Shown here one piece after another: positions 45,570 to 56,913 of a stretch of 64,000 nucleotides of DNA. The translations under genes were made by a program, and so were the position numbers. The notes below the pieces were generated by a model, which saw only the letters and a list, made by a program, of their open reading frames with translations, searched no databases and had not been told where the DNA came from. Within the stretch, counting starts at the first letter, position 1; each line of letters opens with the position of its first letter. The stretch covers positions 670,139 through 734,138 of the forward strand of contig MNCI01006084.1 of assembly GCA_015680685.1 (NCBI GenBank), written 5' to 3'. The stretch comes from Gnetum montanum. Lineage: Eukaryota; Streptophyta; Gnetopsida; Gnetales; Gnetaceae.

Positions 45570-47244
45570 TGTACTAACCTAAATCGTCGGTGTAAGGCTG
45601 GAAGGGAAACACACACTGAAAGATTGTTGGGAAGACACAGTTGACCCTGCGTTTGCCCGAGGGCAAGCTAGAAACGAAAAATGAAGACAGAGTGCCTTGG
45701 ATGGTCTACATGCAAATCAACCAAGGACCTTCCTGAGCGTAAACTACGGCTTGTGCTGGGGTTATCGTAACTGATGTTTTAAATGTAAATAGAGCGCACT
45801 AAATGTAAACAGAAACATACACAGAACAATATTGTAAGAAAAACATAAACTGAATATAAAGCAGAGTAAACAAAATAATGGCTGGAAAAACAAACTATAT
45901 TATATTGCTTAGAAAAGATGTACACTGATCAAAGCATAGCTGCACGTGTGGCAGGTCAAGTGCCAGGCCTCGGGGTGATGTGATGTTTTCAGAAGTGCTT
46001 GGATGCTAGGAGTCAAGTGTGCCTGAGCACCCAAGGATTGCTGGTCTGAGTTTCCTAAGTCGTCAACCTTCAAAATTGCCATTGTCCAAAATTGCCCATC
46101 CCATTTATGTGAATTGACAGGGTATTTATAAGGTTTTTCTAGGTTTGGGCACACAGCCCATGGATGAGATTAATGGTTAGGATTTAACATGAAAAGGGAT
46201 CAAGTGAGATGTGTCCAATGGATAACTATGTGTGAGTTGGTCGTGTGTAGGCAGGCTACATTTTTGACCAGATGCATTGTATCTTATAGTGTGTGTAAAA
46301 TTTATAATGAGAATGATAGTGTAGAACAAGAAAATTCGATCTTGGCTCGCTTGACCATGGATCGACTACTACAGGATGTCGAGATGTCGATTTGAGGCTG
46401 TTCGAGGCATCTCTGTTCCACTAAGGCTCCCATCGTGAGTTGATTTGGTCATGGCGTGTCCTAAGCATGAGTTTGGAGTGCTTTTGTCTAGGCATGAATA
46501 GTGTTCACGTTAATGAATAGTGTTCACACTGATGAATAGTACTCATACTATAGCGTGTCCTTAGCATGACCATCAATGTGAGTGAGGAGAATGACACGTT
46601 TCGCACTAATTTTTGAATTTCTGAAGCTTGTTTCTTTGGTGTAATAGTTGTCTGACTGTGGTGGATCTGAAACTTTGAATTCGAGCCTAGATGTGCCTTG
46701 TTTGGAGCTACTTTTGGCAGCTCACGCTGCACTCATGCTACAACATGACCATAGCATGAGTTGTAGCATGAGCACAACGTGACTTGTTGAAACCTACAAT
46801 TTTTGAACCTGAAAAGCTAGGATTCTGGAGGCTAGGACTGGAGGTTGTCAACAATGAGTCTTGATGATGACTTGCACTTTGAAAACCAGATCATTTTGAC
46901 TCAGTTTTGGGGCCTAAAAGTTAAGCACGTTGCTAGTGTGACAGCGTGCATGAGAAAAGGTGAACAGTTTGTCTCCAAATTTGAATTCTGAATGCTGAAA
47001 CCTGGAGTGGATGTCAATGACCGTTGAGGATAGGTTGCACCCTCAAATTGGACCATCTTTGACTTAATTTTGAAGCTGTTGGCGTTGTCACGTTGAGGGC
47101 AAGCTAGCATGACAGCATGAGCAAGCTAGCTTGAACAAGCTGGGCGTGAGTTCCATGCCTTAGTCAAGTTTTGCCTCCCGAATGTCGGAAAGGGATTGAG
47201 TTGTTCTCGTTTCAAAGTGTTAAGCCGAAATTAGTGGTGTTTCA
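45570..47244 (-). repeat. 5' LTR of element F (1675 bp)
   Basis: It matches 30524-32229 with many transitions and a few indels; the two-base-shorter catgctaa repeat region and the missing stretch near 46920 explain the length difference. Confidence 0.9.
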
Positions 47245-47249
47245 CTCCC

Positions 47250-48230
47250 CAAAGCAGGTTCCAACCTATATGCCCTTGCGTAACCACATCTTAAGATGTC
47301 CATAGGCATTAGAAGGGTTAAATGTAATCTATACCAATGCAAAAAAATACACACATGCCAATACCACTATGATGAGGTATGAATTCAATGCTATATAAGA
47401 CACGAGTCACAAATACATGAACAACGAGATGGAATGAATCAGAGAAGGGATTGAAGAGATTGGAACGTGAGGTAACTAACTCAGGGCACAATGAATCTTG
47501 AGTGTAGGGCATGATTAATGTGTCATTAGCCCATCGTTTCAAAGTCAAGACCAAGTTCATTCCTCCGATCAGTGACATCGCATCATTTCATCCAATGATG
47601 GAAAACCATAAGAGCACCATAACAGCAAAGCATATGATCACTTGGCGTTTTGTGCAAGGGAGGAGTAAGTTGGAATTTCTTTGCAGCATACTTTTTGTTT
47701 GCCTACTTTGGCACACTCTTTTTTTTTGTTTTTTGTTATTATTTTTTATTGTTAGGTGCCTTTAATACTCTTACTCCCATTTTTTGTTAGATCTACAAGG
47801 ATCTTAGTACAACCAAGCTACATGATAGCACCTACAGATGTCACCAAAGAGAATCACAAGTCCCCTTGATGTCACACCGTGGCCATTCCCTCTTAGTCCA
47901 TCCTTCTTCGCTCTAGGCATAATGAGCACAAAATTACTTTAAGTTTTAATGATGTCAAGAATATCATCATACCCAGAGTAGAACCTCTTATTAATAGAAT
48001 GGTTGGGTGGATGTGATGTGCTCGTTGTTCAAATAATTAGTCACCTGAGACTTGGTAGCATAGAACAACACCTCAACCAACAAGTCACATGAGTGTTTTA
48101 TTCATAGATGAGATTACTCATAAAAAGATAAAAAGACAAAAACATAAAACAATAAATTAAAAGGTGAAAAATTGGAAAACAAAAAGTTGAAAAATTAAAG
48201 AAATAGAAAACATTTATTAATTTTGTGTTA
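47250..48230 (-). other. Element E internal region between gag and ORF2
   Basis: Contains the small ORF shared with C (47318-47578, reverse), T-rich sense tracts after gag (48110-48230) and no pol sequence. Confidence 0.6.
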
Positions 48231-49993
48231 TTAAAATGGAGGATACCCCTCATAACTAAATGGTTGAGCATGGCTAGAATTAATAAATGGAAGGTGGGGA
48301 TCCTTGCATGTTGAAAATATTGGGACCTGGTCATACTTCCCCCATTGGGGTTCACACACTTGATTAGAGTTGACATAGTGGGGCAAGTTATAAGATGTGG
48401 TTAATTTATAAGGAGTTGACCCACTATGGTACTTGTGACCATAAGATGATATACAAGGATCAACATGTCTTCCCATGTGGCAATATTCATTGGGCCCCAT
48501 GGTTGTTGGAGTATTGAGTGGTGGCCTTGATAAGATAACATGAGGTATTGGGTTTGAAGAGGAAGATGCACCACAGTGTTGGATTTGTGTTGAGTTGGCG
48601 GATGGAGTGGTTTCTGAACTGTGGTGTCCCTTTCGACGGTCACGTCTAAAGAAGGGATGTCTTCAATGTTGTGAAGGACCTCAACTACTGTTGATAGTAG
48701 CAGTAGAAGTAACGTTTGCGAGTTGGTGCTGTGGTGCAAAATCTTCTAGCATAGCTGGTGGTGATGTAGAAGGGTGTGAAGTATGAGAATATTGAGGTTG
48801 AGGAGAAGTGTAAGGCACATGAGGTGGTGATCTTGTTGGAGAGGACATAGGTGGATAGTACTCGGGAGAATAATAACGATGAGTTGAGGTAGAGGATGCT
48901 GATCTTGTTGGAGAAACAGATTGTTGAACATAATAAGCATTTGGCACTGGGACATACGAAGGGTATGGTCCAGTTGGCAGTGGCCTCCCCCACGACTGAG
49001 GTTTTTGCCGCTGTGGTTGGACACAATATTTTTTTACGAACTCTGGATGTAACACTCCTCCCCAATGCTCATGTAAATGTGACAAAACTGGACATTGGCC
49101 TTTGGGGTGATCGTACAGATAGACATTACATTGATATGTATGATTGGTAGTTGAGTTCTTATCCTTATTCTCTTCTACCCTTTGTTTTGATTGTCGCGTG
49201 GTGTCCTGTCCTGTTTCTCGATTTGGCATAGTTTTTCCTCTAATAATGTTGGCATATTCTTCACATTTTTCATGTACCCAATCCATCATCTTATTAATCT
49301 TTGCCTCAATTTCATCTAGTGATTGCAGGATTGGCAAAGATGATTCCACCTCCTTAAAGTGAGTTGATTTCTCCTCTTCATGATCATGGACCCTTGTTAA
49401 GTTAAGATTTTGGTCTTGTTGAGAACTTTCAACATTCTCCCATTTGGCTATTTCTCCTTCTTCTTTTGCTATCCNNNNNNNNNNNNNNNNNNNNNNNNNN
49501 NNNNNNNNNNNNNNNNNNNNNNNNNNNNNNNNNNNNNNNNNNNNNNNNNNNNNNNNNNNNNNNNNNNNNNNNNNNNNNNNNNNNNNNNNNNNNNNNNNNN
49601 NNNNNNNNNNNNNNNNNNNNNNNNNNNNNNNNNNNNNNNNNNNNNNNNNNNNNNNNNNNNNNNNNNNNNNNNNNNNNNNNNNNNNNNNNNNNNNNNNNNN
49701 NNNNNNNNNNNNNNNNNNNNNNNNNNNNNNNNNNNNNNNNNNNNNNNNNNNNNNNNNNNNNNNNNNNNNNNNNNNNNNNNNNNNNNNNNNNNNNNNNNNN
49801 NNNNNNNNNNNNNNNNNNNNNNNNNNNNNNNNNNNNNNNNNNNNNNNNNNNNNNNNNNNNNNNNNNNNNNNNNNNNNNCCCCTACGTCAAATTGGATACT
49901 CCAAACTTCATCTTCATTATCATATAATTTGTTGGTTCTCCAATGAGTTGCTCTACTAGTTGTTGTGTTGTCATATTCTTGTGAGAGAGACAT
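48231..49993 (-). pseudogene. Gag gene of element E, with N gap
   Basis: It starts MSLSQEYDNTTTSRATHWRT at 49993, runs into 404 Ns (49475-49878), then continues as MESSLPILQSLDEIEAKINK.., with knuckle-like CNVYLYDHPKGQC (second Cys changed to Tyr), a Pro/Ser/Tyr-rich tail and end SYEGYPPF. At least one frame break lies between 48681 and 48500. The capsid core falls in the gap, so state and length there are unknown. Confidence 0.75.
49475..49878. other. Assembly gap (404 Ns)
   Basis: A run of N inside gag of element E. Long ORFs that appear to cross it are artefacts. Confidence 0.99.
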
Positions 49994-50111
49994 TGTTGTG
50001 AACTGTGTGTGACTTAATTAAATTAAATTAATTTTTTTTTCTAAAAGATATATCATTAATACTTGTTACAGTGATCTTGTATGATATAACTAATCTAGAT
50101 AACTAGCACCA

Positions 50112-50129
50112 TCCCCGACAACGACACCA
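50112..50129 (-). promoter_or_regulatory. Primer-binding site of element E, decayed tRNA-Asp type
   Basis: Plus strand tccccgacaacgacacca, one base from the LTR. It differs from tRNA-Asp 3' end at three positions, all G to A on this strand. Confidence 0.8.
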
Positions 50130-50130
50130 A

Positions 50131-51061
50131 TGATGAGTGGCGAGGTACCCCTACACTTAACCATACGAATACAAGCATTCACGCAAGATTCGGTCGAACT
50201 CCGTGGACAGGCTAGTTGTGGTATCTAGATAGTTACACGTTGATTGCAGTTCGCTGTCTTCCCACCTGGACTAGTATTTGCTTTGTCACGTATGGTTTAG
50301 TCCAGAGTGAGGCATATGATGTGATCATAAACTAGTGCTACTCCTAGAGACAAAGGAAAATAATATTAATTAAACTAATAAGTAATAAAAATGAAGTCTA
50401 AGCTAGCCTAAGTGCGATGAGCATCCATTCCTTAATCATCCGTACACATCTTGGACCTCGTGCATGACTACTATTGGGATTACCAAGCGTAGATCCTAGG
50501 TACGCTACTGGGTTACCAAGTAGTCACACTTAAATGCTCGTGATTAAGTCATACTCATTCTGCATTTAACAGTAGGAATAGTAAATGATGATAAAGAAAT
50601 ATGAACTAAGAAAACAATAAATAACAATAACAATTAAACATTAAAACTAAGTGAATGCTGCAATGATGAAGTAATCTCGATCTTTATTTCTAGTCATGTG
50701 CATGTCCAAGTACGTCACACTTGAATAAAGGTGCTTTACAATTACAAGCATTACATTACGGGCATGCACTGGGAAAATATTCTAACTCCTATGAAAACAA
50801 TATGCAAGGGTTTTGCTACAACTACTAGAAAGGTACCTAAGTGTGGTGGATGCGTAAAAATAGACTTTGCGTAAATGGGGCTGCGTCGATGCATGGGTGG
50901 ATGCATCGATGGGGCCGCGTATACAGGGCCCCATATACGCAACCTAGTTAACGTAGCCCTGATATTGGGGATTCGATAACTAGACTTGACAAACCATATC
51001 TTGTATCAGGGCTTTGATAACTGGGCTCCGATAACTGGGCCTGACAGACCATGACTCATCA
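50131..51061 (-). repeat. 5' LTR of element E (931 bp)
   Basis: TGATGAGTGG...GACTCATCA, partner of 28651-29613, followed by target duplication cctgt (51062-51066). It shares the ggggccgcgtatac and gataactgggcctgac modules of its partner. Confidence 0.9.
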
Positions 51062-51066
51062 CCTGT

Positions 51067-51671
51067 AGTGTGATGCTTATAATTGTATGACATCCTTATT
51101 TGAGTGTGACGTACTTGGACACGCACATGACTAGAAATAAAGATCGAGATTATTTCATCATTGCGGCATCCACTTAGCTTAATTATTTAATTGCTATTTT
51201 TATTTATTGCTTTCTTAGTTAATATCTCTCTACCCTTATCTCCTAGTAACGTGGAATGAGTACGACTTAATCACGAGCAGTTAGGTGTGACTACTTGGTA
51301 ACCTAGTAGCGTACCTAGGCCATGCGCTTGGTAATCCTTGTGGTAGTCATGCACGAGGTCCAAGATGTGTACAGATGATTAAGGAACGAATGCTCATCAC
51401 AGTTAGGCTAGTTTAGATTCTCTCTCATCCTCTCTCCTAGCTTAGTTGATATTATTTCTCATCATACCCAGGAGTAGCATTTGTGTAGGAACACATCATA
51501 CACCTCATTCTAGACTAAACCATACGTGACAAAGCTAATACTAGTCCAAGTCGGAAGATAGTGAACTGCGATCTACAAGTAATTGTCTATACCACAACTA
51601 GTTCGTTTGCGGAGTTCAACCGGATGATGCGTGAAGTGCTCGTATTCATATGGTTGAGTGTAGGGGTACCT
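51067..51671 (+). repeat. 3' LTR of element C, right part
   Basis: The text agtgtgatgcttataattg... continues exactly where 28650 stopped, as judged by the 5' LTR of C (gcctgtagtgtgatgattg at about 22965). It runs to tgtaggggtacct near 51671, then matching stops about 15 bp before the expected end. Confidence 0.85.
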
Positions 51672-51849
51672 TCTTATTTATAGTATGGTACCTTTTTCTC
51701 ATAATGTGATTTACTAACTATGAATCAACCATCATCGAAAGAAGTAAAAGGTTAGAATTTTGAACATTGTGTGTCTTCGGACTCTCTCAGCATCATTAGC
51801 TTTGCTTGACATGAAGAAGACCTCTGGGAATAAGACATGGAATACACTT

Positions 51850-54160
51850 ATCCGTGCAATAATCTAAACATGTCCAAACCATATGTTATACAGTCAGCGT
51901 AGGACATGTGGCCATCCTTATTGGAGTTTTTCACTTCTTCTCCCCCTAAGTCATCCTTCCTTCCATGTTGGAGCCAGGTGGCGATGGATCTTCAATTTCC
52001 ATTCAGTGACAAACAAAAGTGACAAAAACAGGAATAGAACAAAATGTTCATGCATGTCTTCCATTTTGCATGTAAACCAAAATACGCTGTTTATCCAGGT
52101 ACTCACTTTTAAACGGCCTTAAAACATTTTTATCATGTTATCCACTGCCATTCTTTGTAGCCGACCTTGGCATTCTTTGTAGCTGACTTGAGCACTGGAG
52201 ATTCGTGATTCCGGATAAATTTCGACGAAGTGTTGGCGTGGGCTTCGAGAGCATAAAGTGCATGGATTTCATAATTTCCAATGAAATTTTGTATTATTCT
52301 TGCCTTGCCTTCTTGATTTTTGCATCCTCCTCCTCGATGTCTGCATTGTGCATTAAAATCTTATCAATCTTGTCCTTCTCTAAATCTGAACAGAAACCTT
52401 ATTTCATTGTTAAGTGGCCAGCAAGCAATCAAGATTCATGGCATCGGCATGACACAGACCACATAAAACAAGGGAGTACGAATGAATAAACAGACACACG
52501 GAAATCACAAAAGGGCTACTTTGGTAACCCAAGGCCGAAGGGCCAAGTTTGGGTCACACGGAAATAAAGTTTGGGATGGGGCGTGCGAGGTAAACATTGC
52601 ATTTGCATGGATTGGCCTTTGGGAGTGTCAAAGGTTCCGCCATGACTCACACATTCACACGTGTTTATTGGTCATTGCTGGTTTTTGCTCTTTTTCTCAC
52701 ATGTCTGCTGAAAAAAGAAAAAACAAAACACGGTCATCGTCATGGCTTATGAGTCATCATGATGATGATGGATGGATGCTTGTTCAACTTTTTTTAAAAA
52801 TCTGTTTGTCTATGAGCCAACGAAGCCCACCAGCACATGGCTAATGGCCATATGCAACCTCATGGCACTCTGTTTTTACTTTCCACTTCATCATGACTAG
52901 TGCTCATTCCCCAGTGTCCAAAAGGATTTCAATCATCATAAGGATTTCAATCATCATAGATGAGGTGAGTTACTAGGCTGTGCTTAGTTGAGTTAAGTTG
53001 GGTCTTCTTATAATGTGATCCTCCTTAAACAAAAGTCGTTGAACAAAAGTATTAGCAGAAGTGATTTGTTATAAATTTGGTTAAGGCTTGAGGCTTAATT
53101 TCATTCTCGGAAAAATTGAATTGAGTAACAAAATGGTTTCATTTTATTGCTGTCATTTTGGTTGTTGCAGAAATTATATGTTTGGCCAGATTATGGCTCT
53201 TGAGTAAGGAAATGGATTCAATGCCCTCCATACCTTTGCAAATTTTCTTGCTTCAGTTTAATGGTGATATTGCAATCTTTTGTGCAATTTTCAAGCATTA
53301 ACAATATTTTGGATTTACATTGTACTTGTTCTATATTCTATGATATATGAGATTTAATTTTTTAAAAGAACTAATATATTTAAATTTTCTCTATCACGTC
53401 TTGAGGACCCATCTCCACTTTTTCTTGAGGCACACTTACCCAAACATGTTCGGAATCACGAATCCTCGATTTCTGGCTTCCAAGAATCGGATTTTTTTGA
53501 TGCATAGATAGCAACACAACACAAATTTGTACCGATTCAAAGACATGAATGTACTTAAAAGCTCTTCTGTTCATGTGCTAGTCACGTGAAGTGGCCCTCC
53601 TCCCTTTTGTTTGTTTCTTTGTTAAGGTTTTCCGCGTTTTTTCTGCGATGACTGGCACATTCACTCTCTCCTTCCTGACTGAGTGGACAGGAGGGAGGAG
53701 CATTACCAAAGCATTGTGTGTTTGTGTGGATATAGTAGTATGAAATTCCACCGTCTTCATTGTTATGGAGTCTCGTCTCTCTCTGTGTATTGCAGAATGA
53801 GGGTAGGCTGCTGCTAAGAATCAGTTCACTTGTACAGTGCACAATTGGTTTCCTTTTGTTTTGTCCATAAAACTACATGAATGCGCTAGCCTATGTACAT
53901 TGAAAATGTCCACGAATTGTTTGAAAGATTGATTTCTGCATTGATGTCATTGTTCAAATTCAGAGGTTTTTGGAAGAATAGATTGTAAATTCAAATCAAA
54001 GCAGAACAGATCAGATAATCGGAAATGTTTATTTAAAATTCAAATCAAAGCAGAACAGATCAGATAATCGCAAATTCAAATCAAAGCAGAACAGATCAGA
54101 TCAGAATAGGTTGAATAGGCTTGTAAACTCACATTTAAAATTTTATTTACCATTATTCAA
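51850..54160 (+). repeat. Dispersed block, copy 2, split by 1.4 kb
   Basis: 51850-52200 matches 10650-11020, and 53575-54160 matches 11085-11705, in the same order and orientation. The 52205-53574 insert has no partner in copy 1. An aaattcaaatcaaagcagaacagatcagat unit is repeated three times at 53985-54105, whereas copy 1 has it once. Confidence 0.8.
52205..53574. other. Sequence without partner inside dispersed block
   Basis: AT-rich. A 120-codon ORF (52482-52844 +) has no recognisable family. An 18-bp repeat aggatttcaatcatcata occurs twice at 52923-52959. No LTR ends or target duplications were found at its edges. Confidence 0.45.
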
Positions 54161-55850
54161 AAAGGTAGATAGGACAGATCTTAATAATTATTGCTCAATC
54201 ACTTCAGTTTTCATTAGTCTTTTGGTCACTATTTTGAAGAATAAAATTAGTTCATGGACAGAAATGCAAGGTCTTCATGCTCAGTCACAAGTACCATAAG
54301 GAGGAATCATTCAAATATAGACCAATAACTTTGCTTTATTATGTGCAGAAATCAAAAAAGGCCAAATCATACAACTTTTATCTGTTTTGTTGATTTTTCC
54401 TAGGCTTATGATTTCTGTTGCTGGATTGGATAGCATTAACATTCTACAATATCTTCTTTCTGCTACTAAAAGAATCTATGAAATAGTTAACATTCTTATT
54501 GAAGATAATCTTACTAGAAAAGGAATAATTATCAATAACTTAGTGAGAGTTAAACAAGCTTGTCCTTTGTCCCCTACCCTTTTTGGCATATTTATAGATT
54601 ATCTAGAGGAATAGATGCAAAATGCCTCTAATATTGATGAATAGATTATTTTTGAACATCCTTCTCTTTGCAGATGATGTGGCTTTGATTGCAAAATCAG
54701 ATATAAGATTAAATTATATGCTTCAAATTCTCCATGACTACTGCAACCATTTTGTATGAAAGTTAATATTACTAAGACTAGAATTCTAGTTTATAGTACT
54801 AGAAATAGAAATTATAAATTTTTTCTTGGAGAAAAAAAGACGTGATATATGTGATCTTATAAATATTTGAGAGTTGAATTTACCAATAATTATAGTTGGA
54901 ATACCCTTATTACTCAAAGGGTTTCAAGTGGCATACGAGCTCTATTTGCTGTAGAAATAATTGTAGCAAGAAATAAATTTTAGCATGGGAGATCAAAAGA
55001 AAACTTTTTCATAGTCTTGTCCAACTTGTATTATTATATGGGTGTGTTGCATAGTGACCTTCTTTTTTCACACATAATTGATAAAAATTAGAACATGTTC
55101 AAAAACAATTTCTTGTATGTGAATTTCAAGTGAAAATGTAAAATTCTTATAATATCTTACTTTTAGAAGCAGATTTGCTTCCTCTTGAAGTTGAAGCTCT
55201 TTGTCAATTTATTACTTATACTCAGAAGTTAAGTCACATGAAGGAAGTCAATTATGCTAAGGAGATAATGAATGCTATACAAGAAAATGGATAGTTGCAT
55301 CAATGAAAATTATGGCTTCAGTCATGGAATTTTGTAATAGAGGATCTTCTCTTAAACAAGAAGCTCATCTAGAATACTATAAAAGAAAAGCCCTTGGATA
55401 AAGTTTGGTTGAGCATGTTAGGGAAAAAACATTTTTATTTACATTCTATTAGAGGAGATTTGTTATCTAGTACTCAAAAGTATCTATTTTCAACTATTCT
55501 TATTGATTTAAGAAATCAAATTGCTAAAGCAAGAATGAACTCTCATCATTTTCGTATTGAGAGAAGTTGTTAAATTAATTTACTAAGAGAAGAGTGTATA
55601 TGCAAACTATGCAAACAAAGCATGGAAGATGAAGAACATATGTTTTTATTTTACCTATTTTTGGCTCACATATGAATGAACTATAATATTAATTGTAATA
55701 TGCTAATTGTTTTCTTCCAAATTAATCCTATCTACTTGGGACATGGCTCTCCTATATGCTAACACATGTTTTCAAATTTCTTCAAAAATACTTTAAGGCT
55801 TTGTAACATCCAACAAATCCTTTGTGATTTCTTAGATGTAATAAAAATTC
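54161..55850 (+). pseudogene. Decayed LINE (non-LTR reverse transcriptase)
   Basis: Translation in shifting frames gives DLNNYCSITSVFISLLVTIL (NYRPISL block), RVKQACPLSPTLFGIFIDYL (block with QGCPLSPxLF), LLFADDVALIAKSD with the FADD catalytic motif at 54667-54678, and near 55600 a CKLC..EEEH.. zf-RVT-like zinc motif. Stops and frameshifts are frequent and the 5' part (endonuclease) is absent, as expected for a 5'-truncated LINE. It starts where similarity of the dispersed block ends. This is the only reverse transcriptase in the window. Confidence 0.8.
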
Positions 55851-56913
55851 CCAGTTTCTAGTTTCTATAAAGAAAATATAATTTAGGCTTTGAGAAATTT
55901 TAAATGAATTTTTATTAGACTTTCAAGGATGACTAAGTATTTTTTAAAAATTACTAGGGGTTGTTTGAACCTGAAATAAGTAAAACATAGGTACATCTCA
56001 AGATTTATAAAAGTTTATAACTTAGTGCTACTGTAGGAGAACATGCCTTTTTACTGCATCAAATGTTGTTTCCCTTTGAAACGAGACTCAGAGAGGAGTG
56101 GAGATCCTCACAAGTTCCATGCTATCATAACCATATTCAAAGAACTACATTAGCCTGATTTCTTTGTCAACTTTGTCATAAGGATATATAGGCTTGCAGA
56201 GAAGACTTGGCTTTGATACTCTAGCCACCACCCTTCTCTTTGAGAGCAAGGCTTAGGACTAGATGTGTTAGAGTAGGAACATGTCTTAGCTCTTATAGGA
56301 GAGCCATGTCACTTGTGGTTATGTGTGCTTATTATGGTCATGCTTGTGTAGGCTATGTTGATTTTTTGCTTATATGATTTCATCTATGTATTCGATATGC
56401 TCTTAACCCATGCACTAATGGGTAATGTACGCTTATGTTGTACGTATAGGTGTTATGATGGTTGAGGCGTAGCCCATCTTGGATCCACTCTAGTTTGTCT
56501 AGTTACTTTTGGATTCAAGGATGATGATAAATGGTGCTTCGCTAGAGTAGTGTCATTACACTTATTATCGAAGCTGTGGTTTGTGGTTTAAGGCTAGTGG
56601 TGATTTTGGATACATGGTCGTGATCATGATTCATTGTTCATTATTCATGTGCTACGATGGCACATAAAAAGAAGAGCAAAAGAAGCTAAAATCTTAACAA
56701 CACTTCTCCTAGTCCCAATCCTCATAATGGATCAAAGGGAGATGGCATTCAAGGTAGTCATGTGCATAAGGAGGTGCACAATGATGTAGATGTGTAAGAG
56801 GATGTACATGAAAATGTTGAGAGGGATATTGATAAATCTCCTGAAAAGATGTAAGAACTATGTAGTCATTTATTGCAAGTAGACAACATCACCATGTGTA
56901 GTCTATTAGTAGT
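55851..56913 (+). other. Intergenic / remnant of another retrotransposon
   Basis: Mostly unrecognised. From 56656 a reading frame MAHKKKSKRS..NLNNTSPSPNPHNGS..., broken by stops, resembles a basic Gag N-terminus of a plant Ty3 element. It is cut at 56913 by element G. No LTR pair could be found for it. Confidence 0.35.

Larger units (their letters stand above)
30524..47244 (-). mobile_element. Element F: LTR retrotransposon (third family) nested in E
   Basis: LTRs lie at 30524-32229 and 45570-47244 (TG..CA ends), and target duplication ctctc (30519-30523) / ctccc (47245-47249) differs by one base. The related site in element A near 34397 (gtgggtcctccccaaagcag) shows the sequence before insertion. 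Minus orientation follows from gag and from the purine tract next to the left LTR (plus strand ttggctcctctttg, 32230-32243). Internal parts are a Gag pseudogene, a decayed protease and a 400-bp tandem repeat. No reverse transcriptase was seen. Element A interrupts F at 32579. Confidence 0.9.
28651..51061 (-). mobile_element. Element E: family-2 LTR retrotransposon nested in C
   Basis: LTRs lie at 28651-29613 and 50131-51061, with a 5-bp target duplication cctgt at 28646-28650 and 51062-51066. The primer site at 50112-50129 and gag near the right end show minus orientation. Internal parts are gag pseudogene 48231-49993, small shared ORF 47318-47578, and ORF2 remnant 29788-30223. Element F interrupts it between 30523 and 47245. 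No reverse transcriptase or integrase was found in what remains. Confidence 0.9.
22739..51671 (+). mobile_element. Element C: family-2 LTR retrotransposon, host of the nest
   Basis: 5' LTR 22739-23585, primer site 23587-23604, gag pseudogene 23726-25711, internal promoter-like array 26829-26930, ORF2 remnant 27417-28168, polypurine tract (cgagggggta, 28351-28360), and 3' LTR starting at 28361. The 3' LTR is split by element E at 28650 and resumes after 51066, stopping at about 51671, some 15 bp short of the expected CTCATCA end. Without the insertion C is about 6.5 kb. No reverse transcriptase or integrase sequence was found. The 5 bp before the 5' LTR are gtagt; the right-hand duplication is lost. 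Confidence 0.9.

Noticed and set aside
49410-49993. Several 150-178 codon ORFs crossing the N run
   Set aside because: They are made mostly of unknown residues. Only the short minus-strand N-terminus of E gag (49879-49993) is real sequence.
52482-52844. 120-codon ORF as a gene
   Set aside because: No recognisable domain, low-complexity His/Asp runs, no conserved neighbour, and it lies in the unpaired insert of a repeat block.
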